DNA from: Darksidea phi | Taxonomy: Eukaryota; Ascomycota; Dothideomycetes; Pleosporales; Lentitheciaceae | Assembly: GCA_030770425.1 (NCBI GenBank) | Contig: JASJFT010000005.1 | Span: 62,001 to 126,000 of the forward strand | Length of the DNA stretch: 64,000 bases | Direction: 5' to 3' | Part shown: positions 45,601 to 57,242 of the stretch, one piece after another | How the letters are laid out: the number at the start of each line of letters is the position of its first letter | Position numbering within the stretch: position 1 is the stretch's first letter | Notes under the pieces: generated by a model | The model's input: the letters and a program-made list of their open reading frames with translations, nothing else | What the model was told of the DNA's origin: nothing | Database searches by the model: none | Program-made: the position numbers and the translations under genes

Positions 45601-47260
45601 CAAAGGAAGCGCCGGCGAGGTCAGCGGCAGGCATGCGGCTTGGCCATCAGCAGCACCGCACACCCCCCCAGCCCAATGGGCGACTGCTCTTTGACCTTGC
45701 CGGCCCGGCGCAAGCGACTGCTCCTCCGCTGTACTGGTCCCTAAGCCGTCCCGCCAGCCAGCTCTCCGACCTGAGGCCAGCCCGACAGGGGCCTCCCTGG
45801 TCGGTGCTTTCATCCCGGTAGCTGCATTGTTGCTCATTGCACACCCCCCCATGCTCGCCGGCGCTCTCTAAACGCACCTGAACGGTGTGGTTCTTATTCA
45901 GTCTTCGCGTTGCTTCTGCCGTGTCTCGTCTGTCTTGCCCTCTTGCGTCGAGGCGTGTGTGAATAGCGCGCCGCCGCCCACTGGAGCCGGCCTGCTCTCG
46001 TGCCCTTCATCTCCCCCATCCCCCATCCGATCCCAGATCCCCCGAACGCTCGGACGAACCCCAGGGCCTGGTTGATATCCTGAAGCTTCAGCCCGCCAGC
46101 AGCCACGCGAACCCCCCAACCCTTGACGCTTAGCCCGCCGTACATATACGTAGGGCCACCTCTCCACCCGCTCACGGCGACAAAAGCCTTTTGGCCCAGC
46201 AGTCCAGCCCCTCGCCCGCCATCGCTCCTTGGGGCGCCCAGGAACTGAGCTTAACAAGGGGAGATCGCCGCTGCCCGCGCGCCTCAGCACCACCATCTGC
46301 CCCCTCGTCGCCCAGTGGACCACCGACCCGGCCATCGCCAACGTGCAACACCAGATCTTGCGACGCCTCTGTGGTGGCCCGCGACTGCGACATCCTCACT
46401 GCCCCCCCTCTGTGCCTCGTTCCCGCTTGGGAAGGCTCGCCGTTCCCAGCGCCGTGGACACAGGGCCAGCCTGCCCCGTCACTAGCCAATCCGGGCCGCC
46501 GCAGCCATCGTCCGACGACGACGACAGCACCCTCATAGCCGCAGCCCTGACCCTCTTGACCGGAAACCAACACTCCCACAGCCTGTACGACCGCCCCAGT
46601 GCCACTACGTCTGCGCAACCAGGACACCGGGCCCTACCGAGCGCTGGCTGCGAAGGAGACGGCGTTCCACCACCATCTGCTTTTGCTGCTCTGTACGCCC
46701 TCCTTTCTCGGCCTGCGACGAGCAGCACCACTGATTGTGCGCAGTGACTGAGACTTTCTAGAAGCTTTCCGGAGAGGTGTGCATCCGTCGGTATCACTGC
46801 CCCCCCGGCAATCTGCGCAGCCACCATTGCCAGGTCCGCCCGCCCATTCCAAGCTCTTGCATGCCCGGAGCCGCCATCCGCCTTCTGGAGGGACGATAGA
46901 CTCGGCGGGAACACGTAGTAGGATATCTAGGCCGCTTGGGCGTCTGTGTGAGCAGGAGACCTTTTACAAGATCCCTTCTCCTCCACTGCCTGCATATCAT
47001 CAGCTCCTTGTCCCCCTCGACTAGAGTCCTTAGCTTTCCTATTACGTCCCGGGGCGAGGAGCCATCCGTTGCCCTCCGTGGATCCCCCTCAGCCCGCACG
47101 TGGACTCTATTGGCCCGGCGCGCACTTCTCCACTCCGCCATTCGCAGCGTCACAGCTGCAGTCGATTCCAACTCCTCCCTCTTCAGAAGCTGGTAGGTCA
47201 TCAGGACCTACCCGGGACACAACCGCCAACGTGGCTGCTGCAGTGGCTCACCCGGCATCG
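42601..47260. other. GC-rich region upstream of the FlbC-like gene
   Basis: These 4.7 kb are markedly richer in G and C than the rest of the window. They hold purine/pyrimidine homopolymers (nine G at 43521-43529 and at 44099-44107) and imperfect trinucleotide and nonamer repeats (gagcca-type at 43393-43434, gctggt/gtggagc-type at 43801-43860, CTG-type at 44469-44503). Long open frames occur at once on both strands (294 codons at 43734-44618 plus; 309 at 44035-44964 minus; 297 at 44851-45744 plus; 282 at 45004-45852 minus), all rich in Arg, Ala, Pro and Ser and without domains. That is what stop-poor GC-rich noncoding DNA looks like. A long leader or regulatory region for the transcription factor to the right is the simplest reading. 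Confidence 0.5.
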
Positions 47261-47599
47261 ATGCATCCCGGGTCTGACCCAATGGGTGCACCCTCCAGCT
47301 TCACGCAGAGGAGGTCTCACGCCGCTCAGTTGGGCAATTTTGAGCTTCCTCCTCCACCGATGCACAAATATTCCTCCTTCAACACCATCAACGCTTCACA
47401 GCCAGCACAAGCCCCAGCGCCGATTGCTAGCGTTGGCAACTTGCTCACTCCGCCAAATAACATATCCGGGGATGTGCTAAGTCCCTCGTCAGGGATATCG
47501 ACCAGCAGTGCACACTCGACAGCCATGCCCTACCCAAACAGCCAGTACATCTACTCGCCGCCGTCTCAGGGGTCGAGCCACTATGGCTACCCGACGGGG

Positions 47600-47631
<32 letters not shown>

Positions 47632-48611
47632 ATACCATTCAGCCCGAGGAGGTACGTTTCCGTCCCTACATTATGACCGTCAGCTCGGGGACCAAGGCTC
47701 ACTCTCTCCACGCAAAGGGCTGAATCCGCCACCGTACGAGATGAACCAACAGTTGCCGCCATTCACGCCATCGTCGAGTTCGTCAAATATGCCCCCTCTG
47801 TCTGCACAACAGCAGCCTCCCCATATGATGAACGCACAAACCCCTGTATCGAGCTCTGCAACACAGCAATCGCCGGCTCACGCTCAGGAACCTTTCCGAC
47901 CACCGCCAACACCAACTTACAGCTATCAACCGTCCACCACGCCGCAGCAGTCAACCTTCCCCTACACCACCGGCCCGTCACCGCCCCAGCAAAGCCCCAT
48001 CAGTGCGGGCGGCTCTATACCAAGGATGTCGCCAGCCGTGTCGCACGGCACGATTCCCTCAATACCATCTAACCCAGCCCCGTCGCCCCATCCGTATCAA
48101 CGGCCGTATAGTAACTATGTTCCGGGCCCGGCGCCCGTCTTCTCGAATGTGAACAACCCGAATGGCCAACTTGCATTGGTCGGCGGTGTGCACCCTGGGA
48201 TGATGCAAGGCTTCAACAGCGGGCATGCAGCCGCAATTCCACACTTCCTGGGTCACCCTCAGCACCAGCAACAGGCTGTGAACGACCGACCGTTCAAGTG
48301 TGATCAGTGCCCGCAGAGTTTTAACCGAAATCACGACCTGAAGCGGCATAAGAGGATCCATCTAGCGGTTAAGCCTTTTCCCTGCACACATTGCGACAAG
48401 AGCTTCTCGCGAAAGGATGCACTCAAGGTATGTAGACCGCTAACCGTATCATGTGGATATGCACGTACTGACATCTTTCTAGCGACACATTTTGGTCAAA
48501 GGCTGTGGCAAGGCTGCCAACTCCGGTGAAGATTCGAAGCGCGAAAGCGATTCGCCCGACCTCAAATCGGAACCTGTTGATACGAAACCCGTGATATCGA
48601 GCCGCGCATAG
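47261..48611 (+). CDS. C2H2 zinc-finger transcription factor, FlbC-like
   Basis: This is a nuclear regulator with two C-terminal C2H2 fingers: FKCDQCPQSFNRNHDLKRHK (finger 1, His pair KRHKRIH), then FPCTHCDKSFSRKDALKRHI (finger 2, ending RHILVKGCGK with a CCHC-like last ligand). This pair, separated by LAVKP, resembles Aspergillus FlbC, which activates the conidiation gene brlA; that identification is from memory. Exons are 47261-48427 and 48483-48611, giving 431 residues; the intron falls within finger 2 after DALK. The N-terminal 370 residues are Ser/Pro/Gln-rich with an 11-residue Gln run encoded by a CAG/CAA repeat (47600-47632). The start is uncertain: the frame is open upstream, and about 64 protein-like codons from 47069 precede the first ATG, so a spliced upstream exon is likely. 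Confidence 0.85.
47600..47632 (+). repeat. CAG/CAA repeat coding poly-Gln
   Basis: Eleven Gln codons (CAG with interspersed CAA) lie in the disordered N-terminal part of the C2H2 factor. Length variation among strains is likely. Confidence 0.85.
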
Positions 48612-50478
48612 CGAGCGACCGGGTGCATTCTTTAATCCGGGGTCCTTGGCCCTTCATTTCGCTTTCTCTTGTATTAAATACTCTTTCAGCCTCGACAAGG
48701 CTCCAGGCTGGCATTGATCGAACCGTATTACCTTCCCTGTTCGTCGCGTTTGGGATTACGACGTCATTATGTGCTGCTGGGTTATTGGGTTGGCGTTTGG
48801 GGGTGCGGGACATGTTTGGCTGGGATTCGATGGTAACGGCGTTTGCTCGATTGATGTTCTTCTGCAGCGGATACCTCTTAGTCGGAGCTTCCGGGGACAC
48901 GCATTTTGGAGATATTTGCTTTTTCGTCTTGGGAATTCTTGTTCATGCATTCGCGTGTCAGGCGGATGACTCGCGCGGTTTCAGGTATCGATGGTCTCGA
49001 ACCTTCAAGAAATTACCCCCACTGAGTAGGTACTCCAGTTTGGGGAGGTGGGGCTTTGGTGTTCTGGGGATTTCCTTTTCTCTGGCACACCACTAGGCGC
49101 AGTCTGTATGGCATTAGGAGTGAGATAGGGAAGAAAAGTGAGACGATTAGTAGATACCGAGATATGAATTAATGTTACCGCTTGCCATCCAGCCAGCCAG
49201 CCTCGTATGCAGCTGCACCGGTTCGGTAAGGTCGAGCGTGGCGCTGCAAAGACATGCGGTCGTGGGATCGATCTGCGATGGGTGGAGGCTGCGTTAAGGT
49301 TATTTCGTTCCGCCGGGTGTCCCGGCGTTTTGTGTGGGACCTGGTCAATGTGGGATCCCTGCTCGGCTGCGGGCTCCGCAACCGAGAGCGCCGACACTTT
49401 CGTCCTTACGTCCTTTGAACAACAATGTGGACCAGTTGCCGGGTGGTAGACGCATAGAGGTAGAAATACTGCTGCGTGGAATTCTGGGTTGCTCCTATCA
49501 ACAGACCCCTTTCTCACGACATCCTCTTCTCCCGCGACCATTCTCCCCTGCGCTCATCGCTTCCGGTTGCCTCCTTCTCGTTCACCACATGCATATTCCA
49601 ACCGCGCCCGCAAACAAGCAGCCCACGTGACGCATCCGTCTGGTCGTCGAGCAGGTTCGTGGTATGGGTGAAGGATGCGGTAGGGCCCATCGACGGCGGC
49701 GGCAAAGTAACACTGCAAGGCGGCGGCGCCATGCTCTTCCAGATGCTCGATGGCCCGCCCCCATTGCCAGGAGCTGGGTAAGCTATCGCTCGCATTCACC
49801 TCGAGAATGTTTTCAGTCTCGCATGGCAACGCATTCCGTTGGTCCATTCTGGGCACAGACATAACCGTCTTTTCATCCCTCCGCTTGGCGCATTCTTGAG
49901 AGCATTAAACATGCTACCTTGGAGCTTCTAGAGCATACTGCCAGCGCTATTGAAGATAGCTGCCTGCTCCTGCGGGCCCTTCGTCTCTGCTGCGTTGTTG
50001 AAGGCGCCTGCCCGCCTGCCCGCCGCCGTTTGCACTCTGCCTACGTCCTGCCCTCCCGCGACTACGTCCGTGCTCGGCTCCAAAACAACATCGCCAAAAC
50101 ATCGTCTTCTCTCACTCGACAGCAGTTCTGTATGCATTGACAACAACAAGTTACTTTTTGGATTCTCGGGAGGGTCAGTTGGAGCATCTCGCCGTCCCTC
50201 CTTTACCGGCGCCGTCCACCAACTCGCAGACAGAGCTTTTCGTCCCAGCAGCGCCAGGTCAGTCAATACAACCTACAGCGGTCCGGTCATGGACAGAATC
50301 TAGCCCGGCAGCTCCCTTACGGCGACAACGGACACTGTAGCTACACTGCCTGCCTCTTGGTGCTCTACTACAGGCGCATCTTTTATTTGTATATCTTGGC
50401 CCATCACATTATCTGCCATCATAGCGCCGGCCTGCGCCCGAGTTCTCATTTTACCTTGGACACCATTGCAGACTCAAC
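48612..50478. other. Intergenic and leader region of the Gin4-type kinase
   Basis: This is 1.87 kb. The left part is the presumptive 3' untranslated region of the C2H2 gene; a 157-codon frame at 48623-49096 there is hydrophobic by T-richness and has no domain. The right part is C/T-rich and precedes the kinase ATG. No gene supported. Confidence 0.5.
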
Positions 50479-53400
50479 ATGGACCCCTCTTCACATGGAC
50501 GCCCGCCAACGCGTCGACGCCGCGCCTTGGAAGATGCTACTCTGCGCGCCAACGAAGACCACCGCGCCCCCTCTCCTCGGCATGGCGACAAGCTGAGCCC
50601 CCATGTCGTCGCCACCTCGTCACCTAAGCCCCTCCCGCACAACGAGTCGCTGGTGCCCAACGGGACGCTCGCAGTGCGGCATCCCCAACCTTCCCCCTCG
50701 CCCCAACACAAGCGAGTATCTGCTGTGATCGACGAGTGTCGCCCACGCAATCCCAAGCGCGACTCCGAGGTGTCAAACGCGAGCACCAATGCCTCCACTG
50801 GCGGTCGTCGCAAGACCCATATCGGCCCCTGGCAGCTGGGCAAGACTATTGGCAAGGGAGGATGTTCTCGAGTGCGCATCGTGCGGCACAGCGGCACCGG
50901 ACAATATGGCGCTGCCAAGATCATCTCAAAGGCAACGGCAGACAAGGTGCGGGCGTTGAGTCTGGCCAACTTGGTGAACAGCGCAGAGCATGATCCCACC
51001 TTATTTCCTGGCGGGAAAGTTATCCCGTTTGGCCTGGAGCGCGAAATTTGCATTATGAAGCTTCTCGATCACCCCAATATTGTCCGCCTATATGATATCT
51101 GGGAGAATCGGAATGAACTGTGCGTTGTCCGAACATTACTTTATCCATAACTAACACACGGGCAGATACCTAATCATGGAGTATATCGAGGGTGGTGAGC
51201 TGTTCAGCTACATGAGCGAGCATGGAGCGCTTCCCGAAATCCAGGTTGTGCACATATTCCGGCAGATTATCGCCGCGCTGCTTTACTGCCATCGAATCAA
51301 GATCCATCATCGCGATCTCAAGCCGGAGAACATTTTACTGGATAGAGAGAGCATGCAGATCAAGCTAGTGGACTTCGGCATGGCGGCGCTGCAGCCACAG
51401 GGGAAAAAGCTCACCACGCCTTGTGGTAGCCCGCACTACGCGGCACCAGAGGTGATCGCGATGCGGCCCTACGATGGCGGAAAGGCTGACATCTGGAGCT
51501 GCGGCGTGATACTCTTTGTCTTGCTCTCCGGCACGCCACCTTTCAATTATTCCGGGGACGATGACCATCTCAGGCATCTTTTTCGAGCCATCTCTCGTGC
51601 TGAGTATACCATGCCGGATGGGCTCTCCCGAGAAGCGCAACACCTCATCCGCAAGATACTGACCCCGGACCCGAAGAAGCGAATTTCCATCGAGGAAATC
51701 TGGAACCACAAGTTCTTGCACAAATATGACAAGGAGCTCAACTTCGTCGGCGAGAACTCAAGCATGGAGCACTGGGTGGGGCCAGAGCTGCAACTCCAAG
51801 AGTGGCAGAAATTGAACCCGATGACGATCGACCGAGAGATTTTGCGTTACATGCGCACTCTGTGGCACAGTGAGCAGGAAGAAGTGCTTATAGGGCGTCT
51901 TGTCAACAATGAGTAAGTCGAGTGTGTCTCAATCCCAGGGGTCGGGTACTGACCATTTCGACAGGGTCAATTATGAAAAGTACTTCTACTCGGCTCTCCA
52001 GAAGTATCAACATGATCAGCTGGAGAATTACGTCCCAAGCCCGCATCATCCAGTATCATACTCGAACAGCGATCATCACCATAACGGCAGCTATGGTCCG
52101 ACCGGTGCACCCCTGTTGGAGTTGCCATCACAGCAGCAGAGACACAAACGATCGCATTCTGGGTATTCAATCCTTCACAACGAGCACTTGTATTCCAAAC
52201 ACAGCTTCTATGCACCGCCCTCATCTGATGCCAGCTATGACCCGTTCCGAGCTTCTAGAGATCCGATCATTCCGAGTAAAGAAAACCAGCGGAACGTCAC
52301 AGTGCATCGTGGGCCCAGCAGTGGCAGCCGTAAGCCGCGACCAGCTACTGCCCTAGGTCATCGTACAGGAAGCTCGCTACGAGTCCAAACCCTTAGGCAA
52401 AATTCCAAGCGTAGCTCAGCTGTCTCGCGCACTTCTTCGAAGCGGAGCACCCCCTCGCAGCGAACGGTGTCCGTCCGGTATGGATCGATGTCACGGTCTT
52501 CGTTGGCGAGCTCATATTGGCCGAGCAGTCCGCCTGTGGTTGTTCGACCCAGGAGCTTTAAGCGTGGGGTGAGCTTTTCGCACTTACGGCGCTCCTCGGT
52601 AGGCACGGCAAGCACAGCAGATACCGGCGGCGTACAACATACCCCACAGCAGGGCAGGCACTCCAACCGTGGTCGCGACTCGGTAATATCCAGTACGCTA
52701 TCTCCAAGGCCCAGCACTACGGGGGATTCTCCTTTGTCAAGACCACTGCCCAAGACCGCTACAAAACCGATACCTCGCCTCCGCGTGCGCAAACCTGAGA
52801 GTCCAAGTAAGTACATTAACAGCGAGGCTCGCAAAGTCAGCACGGAGCTCGAGAAGGTCATGGATGAAGCGTTCAATCGTTCTTCGATTGGCTCCAGTGT
52901 GCGGACTTCCGCCATGGAAATGCACAAGGATGGCCCCGAGTATGACACTCCGCCGACCTCGTTTTCTAATCGAGACTCGGGTGGTACTACGCTAGCAACC
53001 CCCGGCGACAAGACGGCATATCAGAACCGACCGCTTCCGCCAACGCCTAAGGAGACGCCAAACACCTTTCTCCAGCGCAAGCTTGCAGAGACACGAGCCG
53101 AAATTGCTCATCGGTTGGCGGATAGCGGCGACCATACTGAACATTTCAGTCTAGTTCTCGATAAGCTTGATCGGCTTATGGTGCCACCCGCTAATGGAGG
53201 GATGCGTGTTTGTTCTGCTCCAGCCAAGTCTCCTGAACAACCTGGTCCATTACAAGTTATTCCTGAGGAGGGCAGGCCTGATGGTGAAGAGCGGTCTGAG
53301 CCCTATGGTTACCACAATAGAGCCGTCACTGATCCCCTCAGACCGGCTCTCCAAGGCCGCCAGACAATGCCTGAACAGAGTACGATCCGACTTGTGGACC

Positions 53401-54657
53401 AGTCTCCTAGCCGGATCGCGCCGCTCAATATTCGTAAGAAGAGTGGCGCAAGCACGTCGACAAGGAGTGGCAACGACGGTACCGCCGTGCCATGGCCCGG
53501 CCCATCGAAAATTCCGGCTGCATCGCATCAGGGCATCCAGACCGACAACGTCACTGTACGCACGAACCAGTTGGCACCGTCGTCTGCGGCTCCGGAGGTT
53601 ACGGAGACGAAGGAGCCTACCGTTAAGAAGAAGAAATCGTCCTGGTTCCGCCGTAACCTTGAAGAGAAAGACCGGCCTCAAGAGGGTCAATCGAAACCTG
53701 CACCCAGCAGATTGCAAATCCCGGAGGTTTTTCACAGCCTAGATGACCGCACCAAAAACGATCCTCCGAGGACCACAGGGCCTAGCCCAGATGTTAGCAG
53801 GTACGCTACGAAGCAATCGAATGCTAGCGACAGCAGCGAGTTCCCTCTGCGCAATTGTGGCACAGCCCTCGGTAAGAGCGAAGGTGGTGGAGCGCTTAAA
53901 GGTTTCTTCGGCTTGTTTGGTAAGAAGTCAAAAGAGGAGAAGACCAAACGGGCGCTAGAGCTGGGAGGTAAGGAATATCTGGATGCTTTCATCTATGTCA
54001 ATATGTTAACAGTTCCGTGAACAGATAATTTCAGCACTTCATCCATTCTCTCAGGTTTCGAAATTGAGTCTGATGGAGAGGCTCCCGCGCGCCCTGGTCC
54101 TCCTGAATTTCAAACGAACTGGCTATCCCGTTTCTTGCATATCAAACCCGCTAGCAAGATCCTCTGCTTTGAAGCTCGCCGAGGCAAAGTGCGCCAAGTC
54201 CTTATGCGTCAGCTACAAGTATGGGAGCAATACGGCGTGAAGGATGTCTCATGCAACAATAACATGATCAGCGCTCGCGTCGATAAGGTCAATCGTAAGT
54301 ATACCCAGCTTTTATTTACCGCGTGGAGGTTGGATGACAATGTCTTCACACTCGAGTTTGAAGAGTTTCGAAACATCTGTTTCCGTAACGTGTTACCTTT
54401 TCGGCCCAGACATTGCATACTGACTGAATTAACCTGCAGACCTGCACATTAAACCGGTCTCTTTTGTTATCGAGCTTTTTGTCGTTCTACAGAATGGCCG
54501 CCGTGCGCACGTCTGCCTCGCCCGCTTCACCCAGACGCGTGGTGCTGCCACCAGCTTCCGCAAGACAGTCGAACACATCGAACAAGTTTTTCGAGCCCAA
54601 GGCATACTTCTTGAGGACGAGGAAAAGAAAGCTGCTATGTGCGAGGTCTTGACTTGA
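50479..54657 (+). CDS. Nim1/Gin4/Hsl1-type septin-associated Ser/Thr kinase with KA1 domain
   Basis: This is an AMPK-related kinase of the branch (yeast Gin4, Kcc4, Hsl1; fission yeast Cdr1/Cdr2) that links septin assembly and cell size to Wee1 control. Exons are 50479-51119, 51166-51912, 51965-53967, 54055-54294 and 54440-54657, giving 1,282 residues. The kinase domain covers about 115-395: glycine loop LGKTIGKGGCSRV, Lys147 in GAAKII, catalytic HHRDLKPENILL (HRD 262-264), DFG 283-285, then CGSPHYAAPEV. A short conserved segment (NYEKYFYSALQKY) follows, then a long Ser/Pro/Arg-rich disordered middle with Lys-rich stretches. The last two exons form a C-terminal KA1-like domain (NWLSRFLHIKPASKILCFEA and later VSFVIELFVVLQNGRRAHVC) that would bind acidic phospholipids at the cortex. 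All catalytic motifs are intact. Orthology within the Gin4/Hsl1 group cannot be settled here. Confidence 0.93.
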
Positions 54658-55489
54658 GGGGTTGGAGCCCGAGATTTGCCCGCACCCTGTCTTGGACACT
54701 CGGTCGGTATACTTCACTATGCATTAGCGTTGCATGTTGGCCGATTATACTCTGACGTCCGGAGATGGAGGTGTTACTTGCTAGGGCTTTGGTCGGTTGG
54801 ATACCGCATTGGTTTCACGCACCAAACTCCCTATGCAAACTTATCTCGGCATTGATTGGCCCTACTAAGGATAGCATGTGTCGTGAAAGCTTAGCGGAGG
54901 TATCTAATCTGCGGCAGAGGGGGCACAGATACGTTTATGGTTGTAATTGTCTTTTCCGTCCACTCAGTTCTCATATAGAACGACTTCTCCATACATAATA
55001 TGTGCTGTTCGTATGTGCATCGTTTCGTGGCGACTAACGAGCTCATTGTCGGCATTTGGAGGATATCAAAGGAGTAGTGTATTGCGTCTGCATGGCTGTA
55101 AGTGGCATAATGGTATTGGTGGGCTGCGGAGCAAAGGCCATTGGAGTGTATGAGTATAATTATGAAGACTAAGATTACGTTCAAATGCTTACGTCAAGGT
55201 GTTGTGGTGGAGAGAATGGAGGCCTTTCACAAAGCGCTTCAGAGCGAAGACCCTTGACTTATTACCACAGCAATATCTCACTCATCTTTCCGACACACTG
55301 GTCTTTGATTGCAGCAGGAGCGCGGCATGAGTCACGTGATGCACAAACACACGCCACACTGCGGCTCTTCGCCAAGCTGGACTAGCAGTTTAAGCGACAC
55401 GCACAGCTAGTACCCACGAACTTCAAAAACACCGGCTCGACGACAACCCCCGATACTAACACCACAGGTACTGCGTCAACACCGCCGAT
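54658..55489. promoter_or_regulatory. RPL24 upstream region with E-box and likely leader intron
   Basis: The 832 bp include the kinase 3' region and the RPL24 promoter. GTCACGTGAT at 55331-55340 is a Cbf1-type E-box, a motif tied to ribosomal-protein genes in several ascomycetes. A perfect branch point TACTAAC (55454-55460) followed by CACAG (to 55467) lies just before the ATG, strongly suggesting the end of an intron in the 5' leader. The donor is not clear. Confidence 0.5.
55331..55340. promoter_or_regulatory. E-box GTCACGTGAT upstream of RPL24
   Basis: This CACGTG core with Cbf1-preferred flanks lies 150-159 bp before the RPL24 ATG. Confidence 0.45.
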
Positions 55490-56322
55490 ATGCGTACCTA
55501 CGACGATACCTTCAGCGGCCAGAAAATTTACCCGGGCAAGGTGCGTTTGGCCATCGCTCTCCTCTCAATGCGCCCTCCGCCACTGCTTGAGATTCCGCAA
55601 CATCACGAAACGGATACACCACGACACAGATGGCGCGGGTAATTGAGGGAACGGGCAAATAGACGCTGACTGTGTGGACAGGGAAAGCTATATGTCCGTG
55701 GTGACAGCAAGATCTTCCGGTTCCAGAACGGCAAGACTGAGAGTCTTTTCCTGCAGCGCAAGAATCCGCGTCGGATCGCCTGGACGACTCTCTATCGGAG
55801 GCAGCACAAGAAGGGTATCTCTGAGGTTAGTCGACACTGTTGGATTTTAAGTTCGCTGGGGCCCACGAATGCCGGTGACGGAGCGCGATGGGACATCAAT
55901 CGGGGATGCATACATCGTTCGCACTCAGCACTTGAAGGACGCAAAACTCCGCGCCTAACGCCTCCATTGCCTTCCTCTTGCCATTTTAGTTACTCCTGGT
56001 CCCAATGATAAAGTAGAACTAACCACCCCGTCAACAGGAAATTGCCAAGAAGCGTACCCGCCGCACCGTCAAGCACCAGCGCGCCATTGTCGGTGCTTCC
56101 CTCGATGTGATCAAGGAGCGCCGCTCCCAGCGTCCCGAGGCCCGCAACGCCGCCCGCGCCGCCGCCGTCAAGGAGGGCAAGGAAAAGAAGGCTGCTGCCG
56201 AGTCCAAGAAGAAGGCCGAGAAGGCGAAGTCTGCCGCCAACACCGCTCGGGGTCAGGCCCAGAAAATCAGCAAGCAAGGTGCCAAGGGCGCTGCACCCAA
56301 GGTACAGGCGAGGACTCGTTGA
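55490..56322 (+). CDS. RPL24: 60S ribosomal protein L24 (eL24)
   Basis: This is a late-assembling protein of the large ribosomal subunit that forms an intersubunit bridge. Exons are 55490-55540, 55682-55825 and 56038-56322, giving 159 residues, the usual length. The N-terminus [20 protein letters not shown] leads into [20 protein letters not shown], then [20 protein letters not shown] and [20 protein letters not shown]. The C-terminal third is a Lys/Ala-rich helix. Fungal eL24 usually lacks the N-terminal zinc-finger cysteines of archaeal forms, as here. The two introns (141 and 212 bp) are longer than others in the window. I looked for box C/D snoRNA signals in the 212-bp intron and found no convincing pair. 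Codon use leans to C-ending codons, as in highly expressed genes. Confidence 0.97.
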
Positions 56323-57242
56323 GGTGGTGGATCTGACCGAGATGTGGGGCTGCGACCGTGAATGGAAGTTGACATGGCTTTACTCCGAGGTGTACTTCCT
56401 TAGGGCGGGAACGGGTTACGGATGGGATGAGGGCATATACTTCATCTTTTTCGGACTAGCGGGCCTGATACCTGCATGAATATAGGGTCCGGCGATAGGG
56501 CAAATGCAATTCATGTCCTGATAATGTAGGCTAGGTGCTGTGGTCCGAGTGTAACGCGCCCAAACGCGATCAACTACCCAAGGTGCATGCCAAGATCACC
56601 GTAGTCCGAGAGTAAGTGGTCAGTACCTAGTATCCATGGGTGTATCTTTAGCACTTCTCCCTCCATGTTCATGGCGGCTACGGCACTCAGATAAAAGATG
56701 ATCTTTTGCTTATCATGTTGGATCCAAGAGAAGACTGGCCATGTCGTTCGCGCTCATTCAGATTTCGAAATCCCAACCAGATCTTCCATCTTATCTACTT
56801 CTTTTGCCGCTCAAATGGCATAAAGCCAATCGGAATAGCTACTCGTGTGGTAAAAGATACATCTGCGTACGTTTTACAGGCGCCCATCTTTCCTCCCGAG
56901 GCACATACATCCACCTCCGCTTCAAAGTTGTTTAGCTGTTTAGCTCGCAGACAGTACGGCCGTCCCCATATATTTACAGCCGCACGTGGACACTATCAAG
57001 GCTGGTAGACTCTTGGATAGCACTCGGAATCAAGGGATCAGTCTCGGCGTCTTGGTCTTCGTTGCTGTTCCGACTGAGCATCTCCCACTCGTCTAGTGCT
57101 TCTTTCGTTCGATACGATTGGTGGTTACCAGATCTTGGTCAACTGATCTTTCCTACTCTGCATTTTATTTTTTATTGTTATTCTCGTGGTCACTATTTTC
57201 GTTCCCACTCTTTGCCCATTTATACCACGTCATATTGAAGAA
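56323..57242. other. Intergenic after RPL24
   Basis: This is 0.9 kb between converging features. A T-rich tract (ttttattttttattgtt) lies near 57163-57180. No supported gene. Confidence 0.5.

Noticed and set aside
44851..45852. 297-codon plus and 282-codon minus open frames
   Set aside because: Same reasoning: simultaneous on both strands, no motif, GC-driven.
48623..49096. 157-codon hydrophobic plus-strand frame
   Set aside because: It begins 12 bp after the stop of the C2H2 gene; hydrophobicity comes from T-rich 3' untranslated sequence and no membrane-protein family fits.
55826..56037. Possible snoRNA inside RPL24 intron 2
   Set aside because: No convincing C (RTGATGA) and D (CTGA) box pair with terminal stem could be read.
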